In this document: positions 47,736 through 59,667 of the stretch, in pieces
Numbering within the stretch: the first letter of the stretch is position 1
Layout: each line of letters opens with the position of its first letter
NCBI GenBank assembly: GCA_003254925.1
Contig: QANZ01010003.1
Coordinates: 94,242-158,241 of the forward strand
Source of the DNA: Chamaecrista fasciculata
Lineage: Eukaryota; Streptophyta; Magnoliopsida; Fabales; Fabaceae
Length of the DNA stretch: 64,000 nucleotides
Direction: 5' to 3'
The notes under the pieces: model-generated
The model's input: only the letters and a program-made list of their open reading frames with translations
The model's database searches: none
Told to the model about the DNA's origin: nothing
Program-made: the position numbers and the translations under genes

Positions 47736-49640
47736 TTCTGTTTTTAGGAGATGGCAAACAATTAATTTAGTTCTGGGGGAAAAAGTTACGTTTTAAAGCT
47801 TTTGGTATATATAAGTAGAAGTAATAAAATTCTTTATACAGCTCCAATAAATGTGACAGAAACTGAAAGACTTAAAATAAAAGAAATTGATATTGTGGGG
47901 TGAGCGAATTTTGATAATGTGTACGTGGTTTTAATTTATAGAAATAGAATAAGGCTGTATACAAGTGGTTTATGCAATTTGCATAATAAATTTGTACGTG
48001 AAGAAGAAGCAACAATGGGTGCCACCGGTGACTTCTTTGAAATTTGGAAGACAATATTAATGCATGGGACCGTTTAAGACAACAAAGTGTGGGAACATGC
48101 ATGTGTTACCAGTAATTAGGGCCCGAGACCTTGAGAAGAATATTCAACAATGGTTCCTATACTTGGTAAAAATAAAATAACAAAAACATAAAAGAGTATC
48201 ATGGATATATGCAATAATATATATAACTGGATGTACATTCGAGTTTTTGGCTTAATCAGACCGACTCGCAATTCGGGCTGACAAGAATTCTGGGACGATC
48301 CAATCGAGCCGGCCCGAGTTTTTAATGATTGAGTATGGCACTCCACTCAAATTGAAATGGGACTGTGAAGCATGAATACTTCATTTTGAAACACCATACA
48401 CACGACACAGTGGTATAGAAAAAACTATAAATTTTTGAAGCACCATTCAAATTTTTTTGTCCAGATAAATTCAATTATTATGTCCCTTCATTCATTGAAA
48501 TGCACTAGTAAAAAAGGGACATAGAGATACTTATTTTGGGTTTTGGCCATGGTTTTAACTAAGGTTGTGAAAACCGGACCGGCCATTGAACCGGCTAAAG
48601 CAACGATTCAAGGTTCAATGGTTCAACCGGGGTCCAACCGGTAATAGTTAAATATGTATTTTTAATAAAATATATATTTGAATATATTTGTTATTGATTT
48701 ATTTTTAGAATAAAATAATTTATCATAATAATAATTATTATTATATAAATTTTAATCCCACAATTAATAAGAAAAACTTATCATATCCCATCATCATGAC
48801 ACCATAGCAAGTCCCCAACCACTTTTACAGTTTTACGTCTACCAATGCTCAAATTTGAAAAGTAATTGTAATGCTATTAACACCTTTGTCCTTTCCAAAA
48901 TAAACAACTCGTGAGTCCTTTATGAATGGTTACTCATCTTAAGCATATCCATCAATTTCTAAAACATTTTGAATCTTGACTTTCGTCCATGGCACAAGCA
49001 CCACACGAGCAGCGTTCATGATAGTTGAAGCGTTTTCATGGCAAGCCATTTAGAACTTCAGATTTGGAAACTTTCATCTTTCATCTTCTTATTTTGTTTT
49101 TTTCAATCTGATTCTTCTTCTTTTGCTTTTTCCAGATCTCTTCATTTCTCTTCTTAAATTTCTATATCTCTAACTTTTTCTCAGATCTTCTCTGGTTAGC
49201 CAGAAAAAAAATATATATGTCGAACCGTTTTTAGTTGTTGAACCGCTGGTTTAAGCCGGTTTTCCCGGTTATTGACCGGTTCAACGTCTGAGCAGTTTTA
49301 TGACCAACTCGGACCGGACCACCGACCGACTCGCGGTTTGACCGGACCACCCTCCATCAATCGCGCCTTTCAAGTACTCCAATCGGGTCCTTCTGAAAAC
49401 CCTAATGGAGAGAAGCGATGGAGTGTTGGAATTGATTGGTCAGAAGATTGTGATCGGCGGGTGGGTAAAATCTTCCCACGAGGTGAAGAAATCGTTACCG
49501 CCACCGTCTCAATTGGTTGATGATATGGTTGGTGAAGCCAAGCAGAACAAAGTGTCGTGCGTTGAAATTCTTTAGTCTAGGATTCCTCTAATTCGGTTGA
49601 ATATTGTTGGGTTTGAAGAAGAAGAGGATGATACTGGTTT
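47736..49640. other. Intergenic region with an ACCGG-rich hAT-type relic
   Basis: From about 48553 to 49345 the sequence is rich in ACCGG/CCGGT motifs, starting aaggttgtgaaaaccggacc, like the subterminal zones of the hAT element at 19572. The right end and target duplication were not found, so it is probably truncated. The short ORF at 49272-49520 has no recognised similarity. A small gagccggcccgag-containing repeat lies near 48300. Confidence 0.45.
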
Positions 49641-49990
49641 TTTTTTTTTGGGGTAAAATTGATAAAAATTTCAATTTGTTTATTTTTTTTATACTTTGAT
49701 CCTATTATAATAGAAAAATGACTTAAATGTAAAAAAGAAATCTTGTTAGGGAGTCAGCTATAATTTAAGATGTAAAAGAAACTAAACTCAAGGTGAAATT
49801 TCATTTATTACCATGAAACTTTTCATTTTTTGTGTCAAAGTCCTTCTCTCATCAAATAGGAAGTCAAATGCATCAAGTTTAATAATTAGGGTCTTAAAAT
49901 AATATTTTAGCCAAAATTTCCGTTAAATTTTGGACTGAAATGTAACTCAGGACCCTTTTTGTTAACAGAGCAAACCACAGACCCCCTATN
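49640..49990. mobile_element. Right-hand portion of a GGGTAAATTAC-family MULE, cut by an N
   Basis: This matches 51585-51905 (gataaaaatttcaatttgtt; agggtcttaaaataatattt; gttaacagagcaaaccacag) and the right arm of the element at 39984. It stops at the N at 49990, so its end is not resolved. Confidence 0.65.
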
Positions 49991-50318
49991 TTTTCACTTA
50001 TTTATATTTGATAAATATATATAATAAAATAATTTTATGCCTAGTCGTTCCACTCTCATTTATGACTTGATGATTTGACCTCTTCTTTAAAAGACTTGGT
50101 CTTTAGAGAGAAATATGAAGACACTATAATACCTTTGGACCACTGCGTGGTGCAAATACTTAAAGTAGATGAACGAATTTGACATTAACTTTTAGATGAA
50201 CGAATTGATTTCTCCACATCTCAGAGAAGTCGCTATTTTGTCTTTATAGAGAAAGTTCAAATAGACTGCAATTGTATTGTAATTTCTTAGTCACAATCGA
50301 CTGAAATTGCATTGTAAA
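49991..50318 (+). repeat. Copy of the LRR kinase upstream segment without a kinase
   Basis: 50030-50280 resembles 41345-41530 and 41680-41860 upstream of the intact kinase (ccactctcatttatgac; acgaattgatttctccacat; gctattttgtctttatag). No LRR coding sequence follows; transposons do. Confidence 0.6.
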
Positions 50319-50327
50319 TTTTCAAAA

Positions 50328-50701
50328 GGCAAAACTATTAATTTCGTCCCCAAATTTTATATTAATTGTCAATTTCATCCCCAATTTTTTTTATTGTCAA
50401 TTTCGTCCTCAATCTTTCACATTTTCGTCAATTTTATCCTTTGACTAACCTCTTTTAGTAAATTAACGACAGAATGCATCCTGTTTTTCAATCTGAATTA
50501 GGACTTGAATTTCTTTTTCTATTAATTTTACATTATATATCGTTAACTACATAGATTTTGCTGTTAATATTTGACTAAAGTAAGAACAATGGATAAAATT
50601 GACGAAAATGTGAAAGATTAGGGATGAAATTGACAGCAAAAAAAATAGGGACAAAATTGACAGCAAATGTAAAGTTTGGGGATGAAATGGGTGTTTTTGA
50701 C
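50328..50701. mobile_element. MULE-type MITE with 9-bp duplication
   Basis: 374 bp, with arms ggcaaaactattaatttcgtcccc and, as complement on the right, gtcaaaaacacccatttcat. It is flanked by a perfect 9-bp duplication TTTTCAAAA (50319-50327 and 50702-50710). Blocks such as attgtcaatttcgtcc repeat within the arms. It is a different family from the GGGTAAATTAC elements. Confidence 0.75.
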
Positions 50702-50735
50702 TTTTCAAAACGTACGCAGTATACTCTTTTTTTTT

Positions 50736-51910
50736 GGGTAAATTACAAAAAAGGGTCATGTGGTTTGACCCATTTTCAGATAGGCACCTGTGGTTTAAAA
50801 AGTGTCAAATATGGGGCCTGTGGTTTGCTCCGTTAACAAAAAGGGTCCTGAGTTACATTTACGTCCAAAATTTAACGGAAATTTTGGCTAAAGTATTATT
50901 TTAAAACCCTAATTATTAAACTTTATGCGTTTGACTCCCTATTTGATGAGAGAAAGACNTCGCATTTGATTTTTGAAATATGTTAGTTGGAATTTTTGAT
51001 TCATATTTGCACTAAAATCTTGATAGAATTGCGATTTATGAACTCCATATTTGCCGATGCCGACAAGCCATGAACCGTGTTCTTCGGAAACTTTTTGAGG
51101 CTTTGAATCGGCTTCTTTGATTTCGTTTTTGATGAATGAGTTCATGGATTTTCATTTCGCATCCTAGGGATCATTTTTGTGACAAGAAATTTGTGAAAAC
51201 TCCATTTGATTCAAGTATGGAACTTGGTTATGTTTTCGAAACTTTCACGATCTTGAATCGTTTTCATTTTGGATGCCTTTCGAAAATTTGAGACCATAGA
51301 TCTCTTCCTCTCGTTGACACGATCCTTATCGGCGTTTTGGTTGTTGAAAACGACGCCGACAATGGAATTATCCGATGTGTGCGATCGATGGGTCGTTTGG
51401 GTGGGCGACAATGGAATTATCTTTATCAATGGAATTATCCAGCCTTTTAGCGCATATTATATTTTTGGTCCATCCTGTTTTATGAAATTTTCAGCTTGGT
51501 CCCTATTAAATAAAAAAGTGGGTAAGCAAGACCTTAAGGAAGGATCTTCTATAAGTTGTTCAGAGGTGGTTGGATTTGTTTTTTCTTTTGTTTGGGTAAA
51601 ATTGATAAAAATTTTAATTTGTTTATTTTTCTTACGCTTTGATCCTGTTATAATAAGAAAAGGACTTAAGTGTAGAAAAGAAATCTTGTTGGGGAGTGAA
51701 CTATAATTTAAGTTGCAAGAGAAACTAAACTTAATGGTGAAATTTCATTTATTACTATGAAAATTTTTATTTTTTTGTGTCAAAGTCCTTCTCTCATTAA
51801 ATAGGGAGTCAAACGCATAAAGTTTAATAATTAGGGTCTTAAAATAATATTTTATTCAAAATTTCTGTTAAATTTTAGATAGGTCAAACCACATTGCCCT
51901 TTTATGTTAT
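50736..51910. mobile_element. GGGTAAATTAC-family MULE with foreign centre
   Basis: The left end GGGTAAATTACAAAAAAGGG is intact; the right arm (51780-51905) is the inverted counterpart with a worn terminus. A 13-bp direct repeat ACGCAGTATACTC lies just outside both ends (50714-50726 and 51928-51940). An N interrupts it at 50959. The centre (50960-51470) is less AT-rich and contains short minus-strand frames (EEHGSWLVGIGKYGVHKSQF) that look protein-like but were not recognised; possibly captured gene sequence. Confidence 0.68.
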
Positions 51911-51940
51911 TTTTTTTTTTAGCCAATACGCAGTATACTC

Positions 51941-53236
51941 CTAAAGAAAGTTTAGGCTACGATTCTTGAGAAATTAATCATTATTAGGTCCCACAAAGTC
52001 TTTAATTCCTTCTTCTGTCATTTTTTTTTCAATAAATTCTATACCCATCAATTATATATAAATAAGGCCCTTCTAATTAGAGATGGTAAAAAAAATTGGT
52101 TTTTTTTCATTCTATCAGATTTTCACTTATTTATATTATATTGATGTAATATATATAATAATATGAAATTATGCCTACTTCCACTTTCATTTATGACTTG
52201 ATTTGACATTTTTTTTAATAGCTGAAATATAATTCATTTAAAAGTAAGGTAAAGCCAAGCACAATACAAATAAAAACAAAGTAAAAATAGTCAATTCCTC
52301 TCTAGCATAAACAACACTAGACATGATATCAACTGACGAAGGTGGGGGGTTTACAACTCATCCAAGAGAACTCATCCTCGCTTTAGAAAAATTGGCAAGA
52401 TAATCAACAGCCAAGTTGGCAGATCTAGGGGTCCAACTAAAGCTACAACCATATAAAAAACAGGAAACATAAATAAAGTCATCTAACAAAGACAAGCCCT
52501 TTCAAACAGCACAGCAGACAACTCCAATGGTTGTTCTAAAAAAATACATAAATAGACTCAAAACAACAATAATAAGATAATAAAACGAAACGACGCCATG
52601 GAAGAGCACCCAAAAATCAGGACCAAACCAAGAAGCCGCTTTAGAAGCCAGAAGCCGCCGTGAAATGTCTAATCTAGATTTGCCGCCACAGAATGTCGTC
52701 GCCACAAAACTTTATAACCAGAGAGAGGGTCGTCGTTGCTCAACGACGGCCCAAAATTTCACTCAGAAAAACTCTCACGTCGGAGAGAGTTTTCTCTTAC
52801 GAATGAGAAGTTTTAGGGCCGGAGCGAGTGTTGATTTGACATCTTGTTTAAAAGACTTGGTTTCAAATTTGACATTAATTTTTAGATAAACAAGTTGATT
52901 TCTTCATATCTTAGAGAAGTCGCTATTTTGTCTTTAGGGATGGGAGAAAGTTCAAATAGACTGCAAATGCATTATAACCTCTTAGTTGCAATCTTTAGTG
53001 ACGTACTTTAAGTAGTGAAAAGATATATAACCAATGTTGACTTTTATGAATTATTTGGTACTTGTGAGTTGTGATAATATTAGTAGATTAATTTGCATAT
53101 TTTAAAACATATGTGCAATTTTTTTTTTCTAGATTTTAAAGTTTAAAATTTTGAAAAATAATGTTATATTTAATTTAATAAAAAATGTAGCTCAGGTTAC
53201 TCAACTTTCTACTACTACTCAACCAAATATATATAT
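51941..53236 (+). repeat. Another copy of the LRR kinase upstream segment, split by a LINE
   Basis: 52080-52209 and 52831-53030 together match the kinase upstream block (tgcctacttccactttcattt; gtttaaaagacttgg; aacaagttgatttcttcata; ttcaaatagactgcaaat). No LRR coding sequence follows. A LINE-derived element sits in the middle at 52210-52830. Confidence 0.65.
52210..52830 (-). mobile_element. Internally deleted LINE (RNase H end and 5' part)
   Basis: Flanked by a 12-bp target duplication TTGATTTGACAT (52198-52209 and 52831-52842). On the minus strand it ends in attaaaaaaaa, a poly(A) tail. Before the tail, CSFSWTPRSANLAVDYLANF resembles the C-terminal part of the RNase H domain of plant LINEs. 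The right side (52560-52830) reads like a LINE 5' region. ORF1, endonuclease and reverse transcriptase are absent, so about 620 bp join the 5' and 3' parts of a much longer element. Confidence 0.75.
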
Positions 53237-53652
53237 GGGTAAATTACACTTTGGTATCCTGTGGTTTGACCCTATTTCACTTTGGTACCCTGTGGTTTGA
53301 AACTTGACACTTTGGTACCATGTGGTATCCTCCATTAACACTTTGGTAACCTTTGGTGCTATTTTGTAATTTTAACCATAAAAAATTTGCAAAAATTACA
53401 TATTAACCCCAAAAAATTACAAATAGGCCCTGGATACATATCATCTAGGGACTAAAATGAAAACTTTAAAAAAAATTGGGGTCAATATGTAATTTTTTCA
53501 AAATTTGTTATAGTTAAAATTACAAAATAACTCCAAATGGTACCAAAGTGTTAATGAAGAATACCACAGGATACCAAAGTGTCAAGTTTCAAACCACATG
53601 GTACCAAAGTGAAATAGGGTCAAACTATTGGGTACCAAAGTGTAATTTACCC
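53237..53652. mobile_element. GGGTAAATTAC-family MULE, 416 bp
   Basis: The inverted ends GGGTAAATTACACTTTGGTA and TACCAAAGTGTAATTTACCC are flanked by TATATATAT on both sides (53228-53236 and 53653-53661); the latter is weak evidence because the site is a TA repeat. The interior is a foldback with blocks of tttggtacc and gttaac type. Confidence 0.8.
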
Positions 53653-55172
53653 TATATATATACTATATTATATGTGGCAGGAGCCTTTTGATCGTCCTCC
53701 CACTTATACTAAGATAAAAATATTACATGTAACTAAAAATAAGAGGAAACTTATTATTTAGTCCCTCCTTTTTTACTGAGTCAACGATTTGGTCCCTGAT
53801 TTATTTTACATACATAACGAGCACGCAAAACCCGTAGTATATATATATATATATATACCTCGACCTTCTATTTCTCAATTTGTTAATCTAATACAAAATC
53901 AATTTATCCTCCTAAGTTTTCAATTATAGCAAATTACTATGATATTTATATCCTTACAAAAATAATTACATATGTAAAAAAAATTAGTAGTCTCACAGTT
54001 AATTAAATATTTATTTCACAATTCTAAATATTTTGAGTATTTTAATATGTCATAGTATTGTTACCTAAAAAGGATTTCATTATATTATAATGCTCCTATA
54101 TCATATAATTTTATGATTTAATTAATCAATTGGTCTCTGCATTTTACATAAACTTTTAAATAAGTGATCTATAGTTTCTTTTTATTAGTAAATAAAAATT
54201 TATTGTTAAATAACAATAAAATTTTATCTCCTGATGTGTATATACTATATATATAACATTAATCTAGTTAAAATTATAGTTATTATTGTATTTTAAAAAT
54301 ATTTAGATAATAGTAAAAGAATAATCAAAAATAAAATTTTTTATTTTTATTTTAAAATATTTATTCAAAATTAATTTTAAAAATTTTAATATACTTTAAT
54401 TGGTGTAGGTAATTAAATAATCAGAGTACTAGTTGAATAAATTCTTTAAAATCATTTAATACATATTTTAAAAATAAGAAAATTAATCTCAATATAATTC
54501 AATCATAAAATATAAGAAGAAGAAAATTTTAAGGTTATATCTTTGTATAACATTTTCATCATAAAAATTAGTAAATACTTAATTTTAGACATATGAATAT
54601 ATAGAAAGTTGAAGTCCACAAAGTCTGTTGGCCCAAAAAACAAAAGAAGTCCACAAAGTCTTCCGTTCATACTTCATAGCATGGTTTTTCCAAGAGGGCC
54701 CATGCATACAGACGTTTAGTTATTGCATATGTCCTTGATGATAATCCTTTTTCAACAACAAATTAATTGATACATAGATGACCATAGCTTTCGCTAATTA
54801 TTTTTAGTCATTGGATTATACTTTTACACAAATTTCATGGTCCAAATATCCAATGCAATGGCTAAAAAATAATTAGCTAAAGCAACGGTCCTCTCTCCCT
54901 ACATCCCCAACAAATTAAAACTAGTTACCATTTTAGTTTTCACACTTTAATTATTACTTTTGTGAGGATTAAGATTGATAAAAATATTTTAAAGAGAAGG
55001 AAATTAGTAAATTAATAACAAAATGACAAATTATAGAAGATTAACGTGTATCGGGCCAAAAAAAAAATAGAAGATTAACGTGTAGGTAAAACATTTTAAA
55101 TTTGAAGTGGAAAGTTATTTCGAACCAAATTAATTAAAATTTTAATTTGTCTGTATCGAATCATTAATAATT
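53653..55172. other. AT-rich intergenic region, possible degraded Helitron end
   Basis: No gene is seen. At 53817-53839 cgagcacgcaaaacccgtag followed by a TA run resembles the hairpin side and CTAG end of the Helitron terminus at 13107, but one stem arm is missing and CTAG is GTAG. Confidence 0.4.
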
Positions 55173-56245
55173 GGGTAAAATACAGGGAAGGTACCTGTGG
55201 TTTGGCCTAATCTCACTTTTATGACGTGTGGTTTCAAACGTTGCACATTAGGTACCTGTGTGTTTCGCCGTTAAACAGAAGCAGTACTTGTGTAATTTTC
55301 TGTTAAATTTTTGACGGAAAAAGTAGTACTTGTGGTTTCAAAAGTTGCACATTAGGTACCTGTGGTTTTGCTGAAGCTTGAAGTACATATTAGCTTCATA
55401 TTTTGAACATTAAACGATGAAACTCAACACTCTCTTCATCTTCATCATCATCTTCTTCCCATAAACTCAACAAACCCTCATTTCTCATACGAATTTCAAA
55501 TTCCACTCATCAAATTAAATTAGAAATCACACACACACACACACACACATAGATATACATTAATCAGAAATCACCCGAATTATCATCTCCAAATTTCTCG
55601 GCGGATTTTGAAGCAATTTAAAAGATTTAGGGTTTTCAATTTGATTTGATGAAATTAGGGTTGTTGAAATTGCAGATCGCAGAGGGTTTCTGTAATACCC
55701 CAAGGTACCATGTTAGACATTAGACTTAGCATTTGACTTAAAAGTAAATTGTGTAGTTAATCTAGAAGTCCTTATGAGCTTGTGGTTAAATTTTGAGAGC
55801 AACCTGACAAAAAATTTTATCCGTGTTTCATTTTAATTTTATTATAAGACACTTTTGAGTAAGAAATAATAAATTATAGGTATAATATTTTTTAAAGGAA
55901 AATATATATTTGGAACCTACTATTTTCAATGAATCCAACAATATAATTTTTTTCAAAAATCTCTATTTCTAGAACTTTTGAGTATTAGGGACTGTTTTGA
56001 AAGAATTTAAATGTTTTTGGGCAATACTATGGATCTAGCCTCTTTCTCCTTGCATCAGAATTACTTTTTTGCCCCCCCAAATTTGGCCAAAATAGAAAAA
56101 CAACCCTTTCTTTAACGGAAAATTACACAAGTACTGCTTCTGTTTAACGGCGAAACACACAGGTACCTTATGTGCAACTTTTGAAACCACACGTCATAAA
56201 AGTGAGATTAGGCCAAACCACAGGTACCTTTCCTGTATTTTACCC
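55173..56245. mobile_element. GGGTAAAATAC MULE with filler, intact sibling of 38856
   Basis: 1073 bp with inverted ends GGGTAAAATACAGGGAAGGT and (complement) GGGTAAAATACAGGAAAGGT, flanked by a perfect 9-bp duplication TTAATAATT (55164-55172 and 56246-56254). The interior is nearly the same as 38856-39905: gene-5'-end-like sequence with a CA repeat (about 55528-55550) and the tgtaataccccaaggtacca segment. It lies just upstream of a kinase copy, 203 bp before its ATG. Confidence 0.87.
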
Positions 56246-56447
56246 TTAATAATTAGAAGAAAATGAACAATTAATACGCACCTATACTTTTTACATTTCA
56301 ATTTCTATGACGAAGTCCCTCGAGTCTTGAGATATATATATATATATATATATATAACATTCAATGAATGAATATAAGGCACTTGTATCACGAGCTTTTA
56401 ATTAATTTACAAATTCTTCCATATACATATACCATTATACCTGACTA

Positions 56448-57925
56448 ATGAGCGATATAACAATAATGGGGTTAGTATTTGTGTTACTAATAATGTTCAC
56501 TTCTTCTTCATCTCTGCTTGTTTCTTCACAAAGCAATGAAGCAAAAGCTCTGCTGACGTGGAAAGCAAGCCTTGATAGCCAAAGCCAAGCTGTGTTGTCT
56601 TCATGGAGTAGTCGTAATGTTTCAAGTCTGTGTGATAATTGGATTGGAATTACATGTGATGTGTCCAATTCATCCATTTCCCATGTAAACGTTACCAATT
56701 TGGGATTAAGAGGTACGCTTCACAATCTCAATTTCTCATCATTCCCTAATCTCCAAGTCATAGATTTACAAAACAACTCCTTCTATGGGACTATTCCTTA
56801 CCACATTGGTGAGCTTTCTAGTGTTAGCACTATAAACTTTCGGTGGAATAATTTCTCTGGAAGCATTCCATTAAGTATTATCAATTTATCCACACTCTCC
56901 TATCTATCTTTTGTTTATAACAATCTTTCGGGACCAATTCCACCTCAGATCACAAAAATGACCAATCTGAATGTGTTAGATTTAAGTGAAAACCCTTATG
57001 ATAGTAGCAATATCCCAGAAGATATAGGGGCACTCAGTAATCTAACATTTCTTGGGTTCCAAGGATTGAGCCTCTCAGGATCTATTCCTATTTCCATTGG
57101 CAAATTGGTGAATCTTGGCCAATTATTGCTTGGGCGTAATAATCTTTCTGGTTTTATCCCCCAAGAAATTGGGAATTTGGTGAACCTCAACATACTGTTT
57201 CTTAATGATAATAAGCTTTCTGGCTCCATCCCCAAAGAAATTGGCAAATTGATGACGTGTGGTTTGGCCTGTGGTTTGGCCTGTGGTTTACCCTTAATAA
57301 CCTTTCCTGCAATGAAATCATATATAATGATATGATCACATCATATATAATGTAAGTTGTAGCAGTGATCCTATTTCATCGGGAATGTTTCCTGAAAATC
57401 GATTGTTGCTTAGTGAAAGCTCAATCAATGATGCCTACTGGCCTAACTCATTTGGAATACTCCCCGTCAAGTGGTTTGAAGACAAATCAAGCACATGTAA
57501 CTTTGTTGCGTTCATGTGATCATATCATTATATATGATTTCATTGCAGAGCTTGCTTATACAATGGAAGTAACTGAGAAATGTGATGTTTATAGTTTTGG
57601 AGTGTTAGCTTTGGAAATACTCATGGGGAAGCATCCAAGAGATCTCATATTGTCTCACTTCTCAGCATCCTCTTCTTCAACAGAAACATCAGCAGCATCA
57701 ATGTATTCTATGGCATTGAAGGATCATGTGTGTGACCAAAGGCTTCCTTATCCTCAGAACTCTGATGCTAAGGATGTGATCTCTATTGCAAAAATTGCCT
57801 TTGGTTGCTTAACTGAAAATCCACGTTCTCGCCCAACCATGGAGCAAGTATGTAAGGAGATTTTCATGCCAAAATTGCCTCTTTCAATTCCATTTCACAG
57901 TGTCACGATTGGAGATCTCATTTGA
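56448..57925 (+). pseudogene. Chimeric LRR receptor kinase: N-terminal LRRs, inverted pieces, last exon
   Basis: 56448-57255 encodes a normal signal peptide, N-cap and about eight LRRs, very similar to the kinase at 42092. After IPKEIGKLM the sequence switches to three copies of a tgtggtttggcc motif (57256-57290), like MULE end debris. Then come inverted segments: 57308-57340 is the reverse complement of the kinase intron end, and about 57359-57509 is an antisense LRR block matching 44189-44340. The last kinase exon follows in the correct orientation (57549-57925, [13 protein letters not shown] to IGDLI). The LRRs are out of reach of any kinase lobe, so no receptor kinase can be made; a truncated secreted LRR protein of 295 residues is possible. 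Confidence 0.83.
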
Positions 57926-58265
57926 ACACAATATTGAACTTCATCAATATTGCTTTACTGTCTATATATGTATGCACTTTGTTTCCCATATTTCAATGTC
58001 TTTTTTCTCAATTTATGTACTAGCTTGTACGAGAATATATAATTAATCAACTTTTAATTTGCCATATGTTTTAGCTATTCTCTGATCAAGTGGTGCTCCT
58101 CACTTTTCTCTTAATTATGAATATTATTTTTATGCATATATATAATATAATACAAATTATTATTATTCTTCAAATCCAGTTAAAACATTATTTTTTTGCC
58201 CAAAGTTAATTGTCTATTATATAAATATGAATTATTTGGACCGATACATTTCTCCAAACTGTTTT
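57926..58265. other. 3' flank of the chimeric kinase, ending at an N
   Basis: It matches the 3' UTR and flank of the kinase at 32047 (35330-35660) and stops in ccaaactgtttt before the N at 58266. Confidence 0.7.
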
Positions 58266-58266
58266 N

Positions 58267-59070
58267 CGAATTCCTCGAAGGTGGCAGCTTGGATAAGATA
58301 CTCAGTAATGACACACAAGCAATTACCTTGGATTGGTGTAAGAGGGCAAACATTGTTAAAGGTGTGGCCAATGCTCTATACTATATTCATCATGGATGCT
58401 CACCTCCTATAGTTCATCGTGACATATCAAGCAAGAATGTGATTCTAGATTCAGACTATGAGCCTCACATTTCTGACTTCGGAACAGCCAAGCTTTTGTA
58501 TCCGAACTCGAGCAATTGGACTTCATTTGCAGGCACCTTTGGCTATGCTGCTCCAGGTCTTGTACTTCATGCTATTTAAACTTAAATATTGGCTGATTTT
58601 TCCTGACATTGTGCTATATTTTTTGTTACTAACATTGTTTTTCTTTTCTTTTGTGTTCATGTGATCATATCATTATATATGATTTCATTGCAGAGCTTGC
58701 TTATACAATGGAAGTAACTGAGAAATGTGATGTTTATAGTTTTGGAGTGTTAGCTTTGGAAATACTCATGGGGAAGCATCCAAGAGATCTCATATTGTCT
58801 CACTTCTCAGCATCCTCTTCTTCAACAGAACCATCAGCAGCATCAATGTATTCTATGGCATTGAAGGATCATGTGTGTGACCAAAGGCTTCCTTATCCTC
58901 AGAACTCTGATGCTAAGGATGTGATCTCTATTGCAAAAATTGCCTTTGGTTGCTTAACTGAAAATCCACGTTCTCGCCCAACCATGGAGCAAGTATGTAA
59001 GGAGATTTTCATGCCAAACTTGCCTCTTTCAATTCCATTTCATAGTGTCACAATTGGAGATCTCATTTGA
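58267..59070 (+). pseudogene. Kinase C-lobe fragment duplicated from the copy at 32047
   Basis: It starts abruptly after the N in the middle of the kinase ([12 protein letters not shown]), runs through HRDISSKN and DFGTAK to the splice site at 58556, and then the last exon 58694-59070. It equals 34526-35329 by eye; identity continues to about 59624 and then drops. There are no LRRs, transmembrane helix or glycine loop. It is either a true duplicate with the 5' part lost, or an assembly overlap placed twice. Confidence 0.82.
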
Positions 59071-59667
59071 ACACAATATTGAACTTCATCAATATTGCTT
59101 TACTGTCTATATATGTATGCATTTTGTTTCCCATATTTCAATGTCTTTTTTCTCAATTTACTTGTACGAGAATATATAATTAATCAACTTTCAATTTGCC
59201 ATATGTTTTAGCTACTCTCTGATCAAGTGGTGCTCATCACTTTTCTCTTAATTATGAATATTTTTTTATGCATATATATAATATAATACAAATTATTATT
59301 ATTCTTCAAATCCAGTTAAAACATTATTTTTTTGCCCAAAGTTAATTGTCTATTATATAAATATGAATTATTTGGACCGATACATTTCTCCAAACTGTTT
59401 TTAAGAACCAATATAAAAGCATATATTATTAAGATTTAAGAAGCGTCTTCCAACTTCGGCCAAAAAAAAAAACAAGCTTATTCCAACAACAATTTTTAAT
59501 TAACACGTATTTTTGTTACCCCTAATTATTGCATTTTGTAATAAACATTTCATAATTCACTTTTTTTTTTTAAATGAAGAAACAAAGAAATGGGTGAGAC
59601 TTAAATTGTTTGACAACTAATATATGAAAACATCAGCTAATATTACAGTTGTACATTAGCTAATATT

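Noticed and set aside
49272-49520. 82-codon ORF in the ACCGG-rich region
   Set aside because: Its start lies in transposon repeat sequence and it resembles no known protein; likely chance in GC-richer DNA.
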